Source of the DNA: JAFGBM01 sp964610155
Lineage (GTDB): Bacteria > Actinomycetota > Actinomycetes > Actinomycetales > Demequinaceae
DNA: 64,000 nt
Direction: 5' to 3'
NCBI GenBank assembly: GCA_964610155.1
Contig: CAZSUY010000004.1
Span: 67,256 to 131,255 of the forward strand
Part shown: piece after piece, positions 25,120 through 33,509 of the stretch
Numbering within the stretch: the first letter of the stretch is position 1
How the letters are laid out: every line of letters starts with the position of its first letter
Notes under the pieces: generated by a model
Databases searched by the model: none
What the model saw: the letters and a program-made list of their open reading frames with translations, nothing else
What the model was told of the DNA's origin: nothing
Made by a program: the position numbers and the translations under genes

Positions 25120-26436
25120 TCAGCCCGCGCCGACCGTCCCTGGAGGCAGCGCGCTGGCCGAGTAGTCGCCACTGACGTTCCAGATAATCCAGCCCAGGCC
25201 CCGCTCATCAGCCGCGTCGATCTCCGACCGAATCTGCGTGCTGGTGTAACCCCACCCCTGCAGCCATGGACGCACGGTCGTCCACTCGGCGACCCTGGGC
25301 ATCGCGCTGTCCAGTTGCGCGGCCACGACCTCCTTGGGGTGGGCATTCGGGTTGGAGAACCCAAACCATGCGGTGGCCCACAGGCTTGGGTAGGTCATGG
25401 GCGAGTAGGCGTCGAGGGGTCTAGTAAAGTCTTCAAGACGCTGCCCGATTTTGTCGCGGTCGTCGTCGTATACCGTGACGCCTCCAAAGGTATTTGCCGA
25501 TACGGCGCACCCGAGCGGGTGCAGCTGATCGGAAGCCTCCTCAAGGAACCCGCTGACGTTCGCGACGCGCGTCTCCTCGTCTGGGATGAGGCCAAGCTTC
25601 CAAGCCTGCGACGCCGCCTGGCTGTCGGGATAGCGGATGTAGTCGAACTGGATCTCGTCGAACCCCAGTCCGCACGCCTCGACCGCAAGGTCGAGCGCAT
25701 ACTCCCAGGCGTCACGATTTCCCGGATTGAGGTACTGGCCAACCAGGCGGTGCTCCGGAAAAGCCTTCACATAGGTTTCGCTGATGAAGACCGGGATCCG
25801 AGAAACGGCATAAAGCCCGGCGTCATGGGTCTGTTGAAGCCGCTCCGTCACGTCGTACCGCACGTCCACGGCTCCGGCGGTGATCGCCGCGGGGACCTGG
25901 GTGTCGTAGAAGACGTACCCCCCGTCGTAGTCACCCTTCGTGTCGAACACCAGGGCGTTGACGGTCGTCACCGCCGCGAGGTCGAGGTACTTCTGGAAGG
26001 TCGCGTCGTCGTCGGGATTGGTCCACGGCGAGACGTAGAGCGCCCTAACGACCACGGGCTCCATGAGGAGGTCCACCTCCTCGACCGAACCGTCAAACGC
26101 GTACTCCAGGGAGTTGTAGCCCGGCCGGGTGACCGTTATCTCGCCAAGGGGAGCGCTGGTGAACGAGAAGGCCCCCGTCTCGTCGGTGGCGAGGGATTCC
26201 GTACCGACCGTCACGATCGCGTAGTCCAGGGGGTGACTACCCACGAGCACCACCCCGGAGAGGGGGTAGGCACGCTCCGAGCGCTCGAGCCGGAGTTCGG
26301 CCGGGGGCACCTTGCGCACGTGATCGGCGTCGCCCGTCCCCAGGAGCGTCGGCCCAAAGAAATAGGCGCCACCGGCTCCGATGGCGAGGGAGACGATGCC
26401 TCCCAGCGCCACCACTAACCGTCCGCCTTTAGCCAT
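25120..26436 (-). CDS. DUF4015 putative glycoside hydrolase, copy B
   Basis: The 438 residues have the same order of parts as copy A: signal anchor (VVALGGIVSLAIGAGGAYFFGP), carboxypeptidase-regulatory-like domain, then DUF4015 with NALVFDTKGDYDGGYVFYDT, GFDEIQFDYIRYPDS and AVSANTFGGVTVYDDDRD. The first 120 residues are about 80 percent identical to copy A, while the barrel is clearly more divergent. This suggests duplication followed by specialisation or gene conversion at the 5' end. The two genes are in tandem, each with its own promoter, and a 51 bp gap lies between them. Confidence 0.85.
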   Translation of the reverse strand: MAKGGRLVVALGGIVSLAIGAGGAYFFGPTLLGTGDADHVRKVPPAELRLERSERAYPLSGVVLVGSHPLDYAIVTVGTESLATDETGAFSFTSAPLGEITVTRPGYNSLEYAFDGSVEEVDLLMEPVVVRALYVSPWTNPDDDATFQKYLDLAAVTTVNALVFDTKGDYDGGYVFYDTQVPAAITAGAVDVRYDVTERLQQTHDAGLYAVSRIPVFISETYVKAFPEHRLVGQYLNPGNRDAWEYALDLAVEACGLGFDEIQFDYIRYPDSQAASQAWKLGLIPDEETRVANVSGFLEEASDQLHPLGCAVSANTFGGVTVYDDDRDKIGQRLEDFTRPLDAYSPMTYPSLWATAWFGFSNPNAHPKEVVAAQLDSAMPRVAEWTTVRPWLQGWGYTSTQIRSEIDAADERGLGWIIWNVSGDYSASALPPGTVGAG

Positions 26437-26442
26437 GCGAAC

Positions 26443-26470
26443 AGTCTGACGGATACAAGGGGTCTGTCAA
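26443..26470 (-). promoter_or_regulatory. Leaderless promoter of DUF4015 copy B
   Basis: -35 TTGACA (26470-26465), 16 bp spacer, -10 CAGACT (26448-26443) and six bases to the ATG at 26436. Spacing and hexamers match the promoter of copy A exactly, so the promoter was duplicated with the gene. Confidence 0.7.
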
Positions 26471-26493
26471 TCGCGGCAAGGGCGGGTCGGCGG

Positions 26494-27195
26494 TCAGGAT
26501 GAACCCCCGAGGATCGCCTCATGAGCGGCGGCGGCCGCCTCCTGTTCGGCGTACTTCTTCGCCGTGCCCGTGCCCGATCCACGCGGTAGATCATCGATGA
26601 ATACCGTCGCCGTGAACGAGCGGGAATGGTCGGGGCCTTCGCTGGAGATCTCGTAGCGGGGGATTCCCAGGCCCTGTTCCGCGCACGCCTCCTGAAGCGA
26701 GGTCTTCCAATCGAGTCCAGCTCCAGCAACAGCCGCGCGTCGAAGGGCTGGCCCAAGGAGCCGGAGGACGAACTCGCGGGAGGCCTCTATTCCATGGCCG
26801 AGGTAGACGGCTCCGATGATCGCCTCGAGGGCATCGCACAGGATCGAATCCTTGTCGGCTCCTCCCGTCGCCATTTCCCCTTTGCCGAGGAGCACGCATG
26901 GGCCGAGACCGACCTCCTTCGCAACGTCGGCAAGCGCCCGTTGGGAGACGCATGCGGCCCTCATCTTTGCGAGGTCACCCTCTGGAAGATCTGGGTGGTC
27001 TCGAAACAGCCGATCGGTGACGACGACCCCGAGCACCGAGTCCCCCAGGAACTCCAGGCGCTCATTCGTGGGAAGACCGCCCGCCTCATAGGCGAACGAG
27101 CGGTGTGTGAGGGCGAGAATGAGCAACTCGGGGTCGATCTCGACCCCGAGCCTTTCAGCAAGGGCCGTCGCCGCAAGCTCACCCGGGCTCGTCAT
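26494..27195 (-). CDS. rnc: Ribonuclease III
   Basis: RNase III cleaves double-stranded RNA in rRNA processing. The 233 residues have the catalytic signature NERLEFLGDSVLG (44-56), the second acidic cluster CDALEAIIGAVYL, and a C-terminal dsRNA-binding domain (DWKTSLQEACAEQGLG...GTAKKYAEQEAAAAAHEAI). GAGG precedes ATG 27195. It lies 21 bp after rpmF in the conserved yceD-rpmF-rnc order. Confidence 0.97.
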   Translation of the reverse strand: MTSPGELAATALAERLGVEIDPELLILALTHRSFAYEAGGLPTNERLEFLGDSVLGVVVTDRLFRDHPDLPEGDLAKMRAACVSQRALADVAKEVGLGPCVLLGKGEMATGGADKDSILCDALEAIIGAVYLGHGIEASREFVLRLLGPALRRAAVAGAGLDWKTSLQEACAEQGLGIPRYEISSEGPDHSRSFTATVFIDDLPRGSGTGTAKKYAEQEAAAAAHEAILGGSS

Positions 27196-27216
27196 CGCGC
27201 CTCGTTCGGGCGGTTG

Positions 27217-27411
27217 TTAACGCTCGTGCTCGGTGCGCACGGCCTCGGAATAGGTGCGACCGTTGTACACGCCGCACGCAGGGCATGCGACATGGGGCAA
27301 CTTATCCGCCTTGCACGCCGGGCACTGGGTGAGTTTCGCGGCGGTGGTCTTCCACTGCGAACGTCGCGCGCGGGTGTTGCTACGCGACATCTTGCGCTTG
27401 GGGACTGCCAC
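27217..27411 (-). CDS. rpmF: 50S ribosomal protein L32
   Basis: The 64-residue protein starts VAVPKRKMSRSNTRARRSQW, the L32 hallmark, and carries a zinc-binding CPAC...CPAC pair, so it is the zinc-containing form. GTG 27411 lies two bases after the yceD stop, with AAGGAG as Shine-Dalgarno. The frame is open upstream but overlaps yceD. Confidence 0.97.
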   Translation of the reverse strand: MAVPKRKMSRSNTRARRSQWKTTAAKLTQCPACKADKLPHVACPACGVYNGRTYSEAVRTEHER

Positions 27412-27413
27412 GG

Positions 27414-27968
27414 CTAGTTCTCCTTCTTGTCGGTCAAGCCTTCGAGGGCGGCCCACCTGGGGTCGACCACGTCGTGATGATGCTCCAGATCGTTCGCCAA
27501 CCGTACACCGCACTTGTCGCACAGTCCCGGACAACCCGGATCACACAGCGGGATGAACGGCAGTGACGTCACCACCGCATCTCGAATCACCTCTTCGAGG
27601 TCGAGATTCTCGCCATCGAAGTAATGCACGTCCACATCGTCGCCGGAACCGCCCGACCTCGCATCGGGACATACAAACAGTCCCTGAACCGGAGCGACGA
27701 TGTCCACCGTCACCTCGTCCAGGCACCGCGCGCACTCCCCCACGGCCTGAGCCGCGGCAGTTCCAGAAACCCAGATGCCTTCGGATACCGACTCTAGGCT
27801 GAGATCCAGCCCAAGATCGGAACCCTCCCGCACGCCAATGACCCCGGTGCCAAGGACCGCGGGGGCCGGAACGATGCGGACGTGAGGTTTCTGCGTACCC
27901 GGCTTCCGTGCGATATCTCGCACGGAGACCACGAGCGACTGATCCTTGGGGCTATGCGTTTTCGGCAT
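27414..27968 (-). CDS. YceD family (DUF177) protein
   Basis: The 184-residue protein belongs to the DUF177 family found next to rpmF in most bacteria and linked to 23S rRNA accumulation. It shows GECARCLDEVTVDI in the centre and a C-terminal cysteine cluster CDPGCPGLCDKCG. GGAGAGG lies just before ATG 27968, which is preferred to GTG 27980. Confidence 0.9.
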   Translation of the reverse strand: MPKTHSPKDQSLVVSVRDIARKPGTQKPHVRIVPAPAVLGTGVIGVREGSDLGLDLSLESVSEGIWVSGTAAAQAVGECARCLDEVTVDIVAPVQGLFVCPDARSGGSGDDVDVHYFDGENLDLEEVIRDAVVTSLPFIPLCDPGCPGLCDKCGVRLANDLEHHHDVVDPRWAALEGLTDKKEN

Positions 27969-28096
27969 CGCCTCTCCCACAATCTCCGGTCCTCATGGAC
28001 CTTGACCCGTGCCACCATCGGCCGGACCAGCGCACGAGTCTACGCGATGGCGGGGGCCGCCTCAAGCCGCGTCGGCTTCCCCGCTTGATTACGCCG

Positions 28097-28585
28097 TCAA
28101 ACTCCCGACTCCCTCACGATGGCTTCGATCACCACGGCCTCAACGCCCGGGGGCACGAGGGAGGCGATAGACCCTCCATGGCGAGCCACGTCCCTGACCA
28201 GGCTCGACGCGATGTGCTGGAGGCTGGGGTCCCCAGATACGAATACCGTCTCGATCCCGGTCAAGGCGCGGTTCATCAGGGCCATCGGACGCTCGATGTC
28301 ATAATCGGCTCCTCCGCGGAGCCCCTTGACGATCGCCGTGGCGCCAACCTCCTGGCAAAACGACACGAGGAGCTCATCGATCGAGGCGACCTCGACCCCG
28401 GCGATGTCTGCCGTCACGGCGGTGGCTAGTCGGAGACGCGTCTCTATGTCCAGCAAGGGTTCCTTCGACGAGTTGTGGGCGATAGCGAGGATGACGCGGT
28501 CGAAGAGGCTCCCCGCCCGGGTCGCGATGTCCAGGTGCCCGAGGGTAATTGGATCGAAGGTTCCCGGAAAGACCGCTGTCGTCAT
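28097..28585 (-). CDS. coaD: Pantetheine-phosphate adenylyltransferase
   Basis: CoaD makes dephospho-CoA from phosphopantetheine and ATP. The 162 residues start MTTAVFPGTFDPITLGHLDI, with the HxGH-type site, and contain VKGLRGGADYDIE and SSLVRDVARHGG near the end. The ATG overlaps the rsmD stop (ATGA), so the pair is coupled. About 130 bp separate it from yceD; I see no gene there. Confidence 0.97.
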   Translation of the reverse strand: MTTAVFPGTFDPITLGHLDIATRAGSLFDRVILAIAHNSSKEPLLDIETRLRLATAVTADIAGVEVASIDELLVSFCQEVGATAIVKGLRGGADYDIERPMALMNRALTGIETVFVSGDPSLQHIASSLVRDVARHGGSIASLVPPGVEAVVIEAIVRESGV

Positions 28586-29184
28586 GGCTCGACGCTACCC
28601 TCCACAGGGCCGCCACCGCCATCGGCCATCGCCTGTTTGGAGGCGGCGACGTAGTGAACGGAGGTCTCGCCATACCTGCGCACATCCTGAGGCATGATGC
28701 CGGGCGGCCACTCGGGAGGCTCCCCGCGGGAGGGCCACTCGAGTACCACGCGAGCCCCGGGGGTCAGTCGGGTGGCGAGGGCGGCGAGGATTTCCACGAG
28801 TTCCTTTGAGGGCAGGTCGTAGGGCGGATCGAGGAGGGCGAGGTCAAACCGCTCCCCCTCCCGCTTAAGGAAGGCTAGGGCTTCGGATCGGACGACCGTC
28901 CCCTTGCCAGCCACACCCAACACTCGTAGGTTGCCCTCGATCACGCGCGTGGCCGAAGCCGCGGCTTCGACGAAGACAACGCAGGCCGCACCGCGCGAGA
29001 GGGCCTCTATCCCGAGGGCTCCCGATCCCGCGAATACGTCTACAACCCTGGCATCCTCGATCACGCCCGCAGCTTCGAGCCTCCCAAAGATCGCCTCCCT
29101 CACGCGGTCGGTGGTCGGGCGGGTCCCTCGAGGGGGTACCTTGATGCGACGTCCACCCAGGCTTCCGGCGATGATGCGGGTCAC
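28582..29184 (-). CDS. rsmD: 16S rRNA (guanine966-N2)-methyltransferase
   Basis: The 200-residue SAM-dependent enzyme methylates G966 of 16S rRNA. Visible are TRIIAGSLGGRRIKVPPRGTRPTTD at the N-terminus, the SAM site VVDVFAGSGALGIEALSRG and the catalytic DPPY motif (LALLDPPYDLP). GTG 29184 with GGAGAGG upstream gives the family N-terminus. Confidence 0.95.
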   Translation of the reverse strand: MTRIIAGSLGGRRIKVPPRGTRPTTDRVREAIFGRLEAAGVIEDARVVDVFAGSGALGIEALSRGAACVVFVEAAASATRVIEGNLRVLGVAGKGTVVRSEALAFLKREGERFDLALLDPPYDLPSKELVEILAALATRLTPGARVVLEWPSRGEPPEWPPGIMPQDVRRYGETSVHYVAASKQAMADGGGGPVEGSVEP

Positions 29185-29258
29185 GGTGTTATCACCTCTC
29201 CACGTGGTGCGGGTGTTTAAAGACCGGCACCTCAAACCACGGTAGTGGGATACGGCTG

Positions 29259-31583
29259 CTAGGACCGCTCAAGAAACTCTTCGCGTTCGGGTTCGAGCCA
29301 CTCCTCGATCGCCGCGGCCAAATCTGGATGGGCGGCCAGGGCCGGATCCGCCTCCACCAGGGCATGGGCGTCTTCCCTGGCCTCCTCGATGAGTTCCTTG
29401 TCGCGGATGACACTCAGCAGGCGGAGCGAGTTTCGTCCACCCGATTGCGCCGCGCCGAGCACGTCTCCCTCCCGACGGAGTTCCAGGTCCTTCTCCGCGA
29501 GGGCGAACCCATCCGTGGTCTCGACAAGCGCCTGGAGCCTCTCGTGAGCGAGCGTCCCCTCCCCCGCCGACGAGACAAGGAGGCACACCCCTGGGGTCTC
29601 CGCCCGTCCGATCCGTCCCCGAAGTTGATGGAGTTGGGAGATGCCGAAGTGGTCGGCGTCGAGGACGACCATAATGGACGCCTCGGGTACGTCGACGCCC
29701 ACCTCGATGACGGTCGTCGAGACCAGCACGGGCGCCTCTCCGGAGGCGAACCTCGCCATCGCCAGGTCCTTCTCCTCCGGTCGAAGCCTTCCATGGAGCA
29801 CACCTATCGAGACGTCGGCAAACTCGGGTCGGGCCCGGAGCTCCTCTGCGACCTCTCCGACCGCATGGAGGGGGAGCCGGGGCTCGGGCCGGGCCGATTC
29901 AAACCCAAGGGCGAGCTCTCCATCGGCGGTCACGTCTTCGTCGATCTCATCGCTCCGGACCTCCCCGGCCTCTATCGCCACCGGGAGGTCGCCCTCCTCG
30001 ACATCGCCTTCCTCGATACCGCCTTCCTCGATACCGTCGCCCTCGATCCTGGCGCACACGACGAAGGCCCGCCCCCCGGCGGCGACCTCCTCCCTCACTC
30101 GCGCCCAGGTCCGGTCGAGCCAGGCACGATTGTCCGCCGGAACGATGTGGGTGACGACCTCGGTACGTCCAGCCGGCTTCTCCCTGAGCGTTGACGTGTC
30201 GAGATCACCGAATACCGTCATTGCTACGGTGCGGGGGATGGGGGTCGCGGTTATGACGAGCATGTGGGGTTCACGCTCAACTCGGGTGCGAAGGACGTCC
30301 CTCTGCTCCACTCCGAAGCGGTGCTGTTCATCGACGACGACGAGGCCTAGGTCGGCAAACCGAACCCCCTCCCCAAGGAGCGCATGCGTTCCGACAACGA
30401 TCCCCGCAACGCCGGACTCAACCTCGGCGAGCGCGGACCGCCGTTCCTCCATCCCGAGAGACCCGGTCAGGAGGGTGATCCGTGTCGCCACCTCGGGTGC
30501 GGAGAGGGTCCCGGCCTCCGCTAGTGACCCGAGCAAGGTCCGAAGGGTCCTGAGGTGCTGCCACGCAAGAACCTCGGTTGGCGCCAGGAGTGCGGCCTGG
30601 CCTCCCGCGTCGACCACCTGGAGCATCGCCCGGAGAGCGATGACGGTCTTTCCCGCCCCGACATCCCCCTGGAGGAGGCGCCGCATGGGGACGTCGGCCC
30701 CAAGGTCTGCTGCGATGCCCTCCCCTATCTCCGCCTGACCCGTGGTCAGTGTGAAGGGCAGCCGCGCGTCAAAGGCCTCAACTAGCCCCTCCGAGCGCCT
30801 GGAACGGGCGACGGATCGGAGGCCACGCGCGGCCGCTCGACGTCGCGCCAAGGCCACCTGAAGAACCAGGGCCTCCTCGTAGCGGAGGCGCGCCCTCCCC
30901 CGCGCCCACGCGTCGTCGTCAGCTGGAACGTGAACGTCGCGGAGGGCCTCAAGCAAGCCACCGTGCCCGCGTCGCGCGAGCACCTCCGGGGGTACCGGGT
31001 CGGGAACATCGGCCTCCGTCAGAGGATCAAGGACGGTCCGGACGGCGCGGGAGATCCTCCACGTGGGGACGCCGGCTGTCGCGGGATAGAGGGGTACGGG
31101 ACGGGAGGCTTCAAGAAGCGCTTCCTCCTCGGACCCCGCGTCCACGCCGACGACCAGGTAGTCGGGATGGGTCAACTGGCGACGCCCCCGGTATTCACGC
31201 ACTGTCCCGGTGAAGAGGCCGGTGCGTCCGGGGCGAAGCCTGTCCTCGTGCGCTCGGAGGGCTCCGGGCCGCTTTGCGAAGAAGGTGAGGCCGAGCATGC
31301 CCCTGCCGTCGGTCACGACCGCCTCCAGGATCGCCCCTCCCCTATGGCGCATGGGCCTCATCGTCGCGGACCTCACCTCGGCGAACACCGCGACGTACTC
31401 TCCCAGGCGAAGCGAAGCGAGATCCGTTGGCTCACCCGGACGGCCATAGCGACGGGGATAGTGCCTGAGGAGATCCCCCACGGTGAGGAGACCGAGCTTG
31501 GTGAGTGCCCCGGCCGTTCGCGTCCCGAGCACCCTCGCGAGTGACTCGGCGAGACGCGCCTCCCCCCCGGGGTTCCCGGTCAT
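29259..31583 (-). CDS. recG: ATP-dependent DNA helicase RecG
   Basis: RecG remodels stalled forks and Holliday junctions. The 774 residues include an OB-fold wedge domain, Walker A QGDVGAGKTVIAL, VDEQHRFGV (DExH box), TATPIPRT and the C-terminal helicase motifs STTVIEVGVDVP and QLHQLRGRIGR. The protein is longer than usual because of an acidic insertion (EGDGIEEGGIEEGDVEEGDL and following) between the two helicase lobes, encoded by 15-bp repeats. ATG 31583 overlaps the fakA stop (ATGA). Confidence 0.95.
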   Translation of the reverse strand: MTGNPGGEARLAESLARVLGTRTAGALTKLGLLTVGDLLRHYPRRYGRPGEPTDLASLRLGEYVAVFAEVRSATMRPMRHRGGAILEAVVTDGRGMLGLTFFAKRPGALRAHEDRLRPGRTGLFTGTVREYRGRRQLTHPDYLVVGVDAGSEEEALLEASRPVPLYPATAGVPTWRISRAVRTVLDPLTEADVPDPVPPEVLARRGHGGLLEALRDVHVPADDDAWARGRARLRYEEALVLQVALARRRAAARGLRSVARSRRSEGLVEAFDARLPFTLTTGQAEIGEGIAADLGADVPMRRLLQGDVGAGKTVIALRAMLQVVDAGGQAALLAPTEVLAWQHLRTLRTLLGSLAEAGTLSAPEVATRITLLTGSLGMEERRSALAEVESGVAGIVVGTHALLGEGVRFADLGLVVVDEQHRFGVEQRDVLRTRVEREPHMLVITATPIPRTVAMTVFGDLDTSTLREKPAGRTEVVTHIVPADNRAWLDRTWARVREEVAAGGRAFVVCARIEGDGIEEGGIEEGDVEEGDLPVAIEAGEVRSDEIDEDVTADGELALGFESARPEPRLPLHAVGEVAEELRARPEFADVSIGVLHGRLRPEEKDLAMARFASGEAPVLVSTTVIEVGVDVPEASIMVVLDADHFGISQLHQLRGRIGRAETPGVCLLVSSAGEGTLAHERLQALVETTDGFALAEKDLELRREGDVLGAAQSGGRNSLRLLSVIRDKELIEEAREDAHALVEADPALAAHPDLAAAIEEWLEPEREEFLERS
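29996..30055 (-). repeat. 15-bp tandem repeats inside recG
   Basis: On the plus strand four consecutive 15-base units start with cctcga: cctcgacatcgcctt, cctcgataccgcctt, cctcgataccgtcgc and cctcgatcctggcgc. They keep the frame and encode the I-EEG acidic insertion of RecG. The two central units are nearly identical, so slippage could change the copy number without breaking the gene. Confidence 0.8.
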
Positions 31584-33112
31584 CGAGGTACGGCGGTCTC
31601 GACTCCGATGATGACGGCGGGCTCCGCCTGGCCGCCCGAATAGACGTGCACCTCGACGTCGGGAGCAGAAACAGCAAGCCGCGAGACGGCATCCTGTGCA
31701 GCCGATGTCGGAATCCCGTCTCCGAGAATGATCGTGGCCACCTCGGCCTCCGGGGTGATCATCCGTCCGAGATCCTCTGCGATCGAGTCGATCCGCGCGT
31801 TCGTCACGAAGCAACGAGCAATCGCGGCCCGCATCGCGTCTTCCGCGTCCTCGCCGGGGGGCACCAGGGCTGCAGCTACTAGGGCGGCCACCACCTGGGG
31901 CTCGCTCAAGGAGTCGAGCACGATGACGGTCGGCTCCTTCACGGTCTCGATGAGGGCGCTTGCCGCACTAGCTAGCGCCTCTGCGCCCGCTACGACGATC
32001 ACCCTGTCCGTGCCCGCGTCTGCCAGTATCCGCTCGAGATCCCACATGGCCACGACTTCGGGATCGAGGGCGACAAGCACGGCCGCCCCGGCACCGGCCA
32101 GGGCCGATGCCAATCCGGGGCAGGTCGTCAAGGCGACGATTCCCGTCGAGCCACCGCATCCGGTGCTCATGACGTCCCTCACCACGATCTGGGTGGCGGA
32201 AACCGCCCGCGCAAGTTGAATCGCCCTTTCGGGGTGATCCGTGTGGACGTGCGCTTGCCAAAGGCCGACGATTCCCGTTACCGCGACCGAGTCTCCGACC
32301 CCGCGGAGGGCATCCTTAAGAGAGACATCACCAGAGTCATCCATGATCCGGTTGGCGCGGGCGACAAACATGACCTCATAGGCCCCACCGCCGAGGGCAT
32401 GTTTATGGGCCGCGGCTCCTTCCGCTGGCGTCAGCCCCCCGATCCGCTCCCGCATCTCCCACTCCACCTCGTCGATGGTGGCGAGCGCCTCGGGTCCGGC
32501 GATGGTCTCGGCGAGGACTTCGAGTTGAAGAAGAAGGCCGGCCGCACCGGCGTCGACGACCCCCGCCGCCCTCGCCTCCGCTAGCGTCTCAGTCGTCCGG
32601 GCTAGTTCGGCGCGGGCGGACACGACGGCAGCGACGGCTACCGCCTCAAGCCCAGCCCCCACCTGGACGGCACCCCTCGCACCCTCGGCGGCCGCCCGGG
32701 CCACCGTCAGGATCGTGCCCTCGACGGGTTCGCCGACGGCCTCGTAGGCAGCATCAGCCGCAGCCTCAAGGGCGCTGGCAATAGTCTCACCCGTGGACTT
32801 CGCGAGCCCTCCGGCCGCGTCGATCTTCGCCAGAAAGGCGGTGAGGTACTGAGAGACGATCACGCCGGAATTGCCCCTGGCTCCCATGAGGCAGCCACGA
32901 GCGAAGGCCGCGACGACCTCACGATGGGAAGCCGAATCCGGGAGATACACGACGGCCCTGTTCCCCTCCCTCAAGGTGAGGTAGAGGTTCGTCCCTGTGT
33001 CGGAATCCGCTACGGGGAACACGTTGATCGCATCGAGCCGCGTACGTGCCCTCTTGACGGCATTCGTCCCCGACTCGAGCCACCGTCTCAACGTTTTGGA
33101 TTCCGCTACCAC
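31580..33112 (-). CDS. fakA: Fatty acid kinase subunit FakA-like (DhaL/Dak2 domain protein)
   Basis: FakA phosphorylates fatty acids bound to DegV/FakB proteins. The 510 residues open with a DhaL nucleotide-binding domain: INVFPVADSDTGTNLYLTLREG with the Mg-binding aspartates, then GARGNSGVIVSQYL and DAGAAGLLLQLE. A central domain (GAYEVMFVARAN...GDSVAVTGIVGLWQAHVHTD) and a C-terminal DegV-like half follow. GTG 33112 has GGAGG at good spacing. The partner candidate is the DegV protein at the left edge. It is the first gene of a fakA-recG pair. Confidence 0.9.
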   Translation of the reverse strand: MVAESKTLRRWLESGTNAVKRARTRLDAINVFPVADSDTGTNLYLTLREGNRAVVYLPDSASHREVVAAFARGCLMGARGNSGVIVSQYLTAFLAKIDAAGGLAKSTGETIASALEAAADAAYEAVGEPVEGTILTVARAAAEGARGAVQVGAGLEAVAVAAVVSARAELARTTETLAEARAAGVVDAGAAGLLLQLEVLAETIAGPEALATIDEVEWEMRERIGGLTPAEGAAAHKHALGGGAYEVMFVARANRIMDDSGDVSLKDALRGVGDSVAVTGIVGLWQAHVHTDHPERAIQLARAVSATQIVVRDVMSTGCGGSTGIVALTTCPGLASALAGAGAAVLVALDPEVVAMWDLERILADAGTDRVIVVAGAEALASAASALIETVKEPTVIVLDSLSEPQVVAALVAAALVPPGEDAEDAMRAAIARCFVTNARIDSIAEDLGRMITPEAEVATIILGDGIPTSAAQDAVSRLAVSAPDVEVHVYSGGQAEPAVIIGVETAVPR

Positions 33113-33224
33113 TTGACCTCCAGGTTGTCGGATCGGTCCACGCCAGGTCTCAGTGTGTCAACGCACCATCGTGGCACGAATCCACCCATACGCGAAAGCT
33201 CACCTCGCCCCTGAGGCGATAGGT

Positions 33225-33254
33225 TTGTGAGAACCCCGTGATGTCCGCTATCCT
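33225..33254 (+). promoter_or_regulatory. Promoter of rpmB
   Basis: TTGTGA (33225-33230) and TATCCT (33249-33254) are separated by 18 bp, upstream of rpmB. The predicted leader is about 55 nt and contains a small stem GAGCC-GATCT-GGCTC before the ribosome site GGGAG. Confidence 0.55.
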
Positions 33255-33317
33255 TACGCGGTTACCCGCCTATTCGCGGAAGCGAGCCGATCTGGCTCAT
33301 CGACCTGGGAGAATATC

Positions 33318-33509
33318 GTGGCTGCTACCTGCGACGTCTGCGGAAAGGGTCCCGTCTGGGGGTTCTCCGTCTCGCACTCGCACCGACGCACCAAGCGTCG
33401 CTGGAACCCGAACATCCAGCGCGTACGCACGGTGATCTCGGGCACCCCGAAGCGCCTGAATGTGTGCACCTCGTGCCTCAAGGCTGGGAAGGTCACCCGG
33501 GTTGTCTAG
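33318..33509 (+). CDS. rpmB: 50S ribosomal protein L28
   Basis: The 63-residue protein reads MAATCDVCGKGPVWGFSVSH at the N-terminus, then RRTKRRWNPNIQRVRT, with CDVC and CTSC forming a zinc site, so it is the zinc-binding form. Start GTG 33318 follows GGGAG. Its stop shares CTAG with the stop of convergent thiL. Confidence 0.97.
   Translation: MAATCDVCGKGPVWGFSVSHSHRRTKRRWNPNIQRVRTVISGTPKRLNVCTSCLKAGKVTRVV

Noticed and set aside
24532..26418. Long plus-strand open frame (628 codons) opposite the DUF4015 genes
   Set aside because: It is antisense to two intact genes with motifs and promoters, has no recognisable domain, and is repetitive only because the genes are duplicated.
33255..33317. 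Possible riboswitch or autoregulatory hairpin in the rpmB leader
   Set aside because: Only a 5-bp stem is visible and there is no terminator or known riboswitch core.
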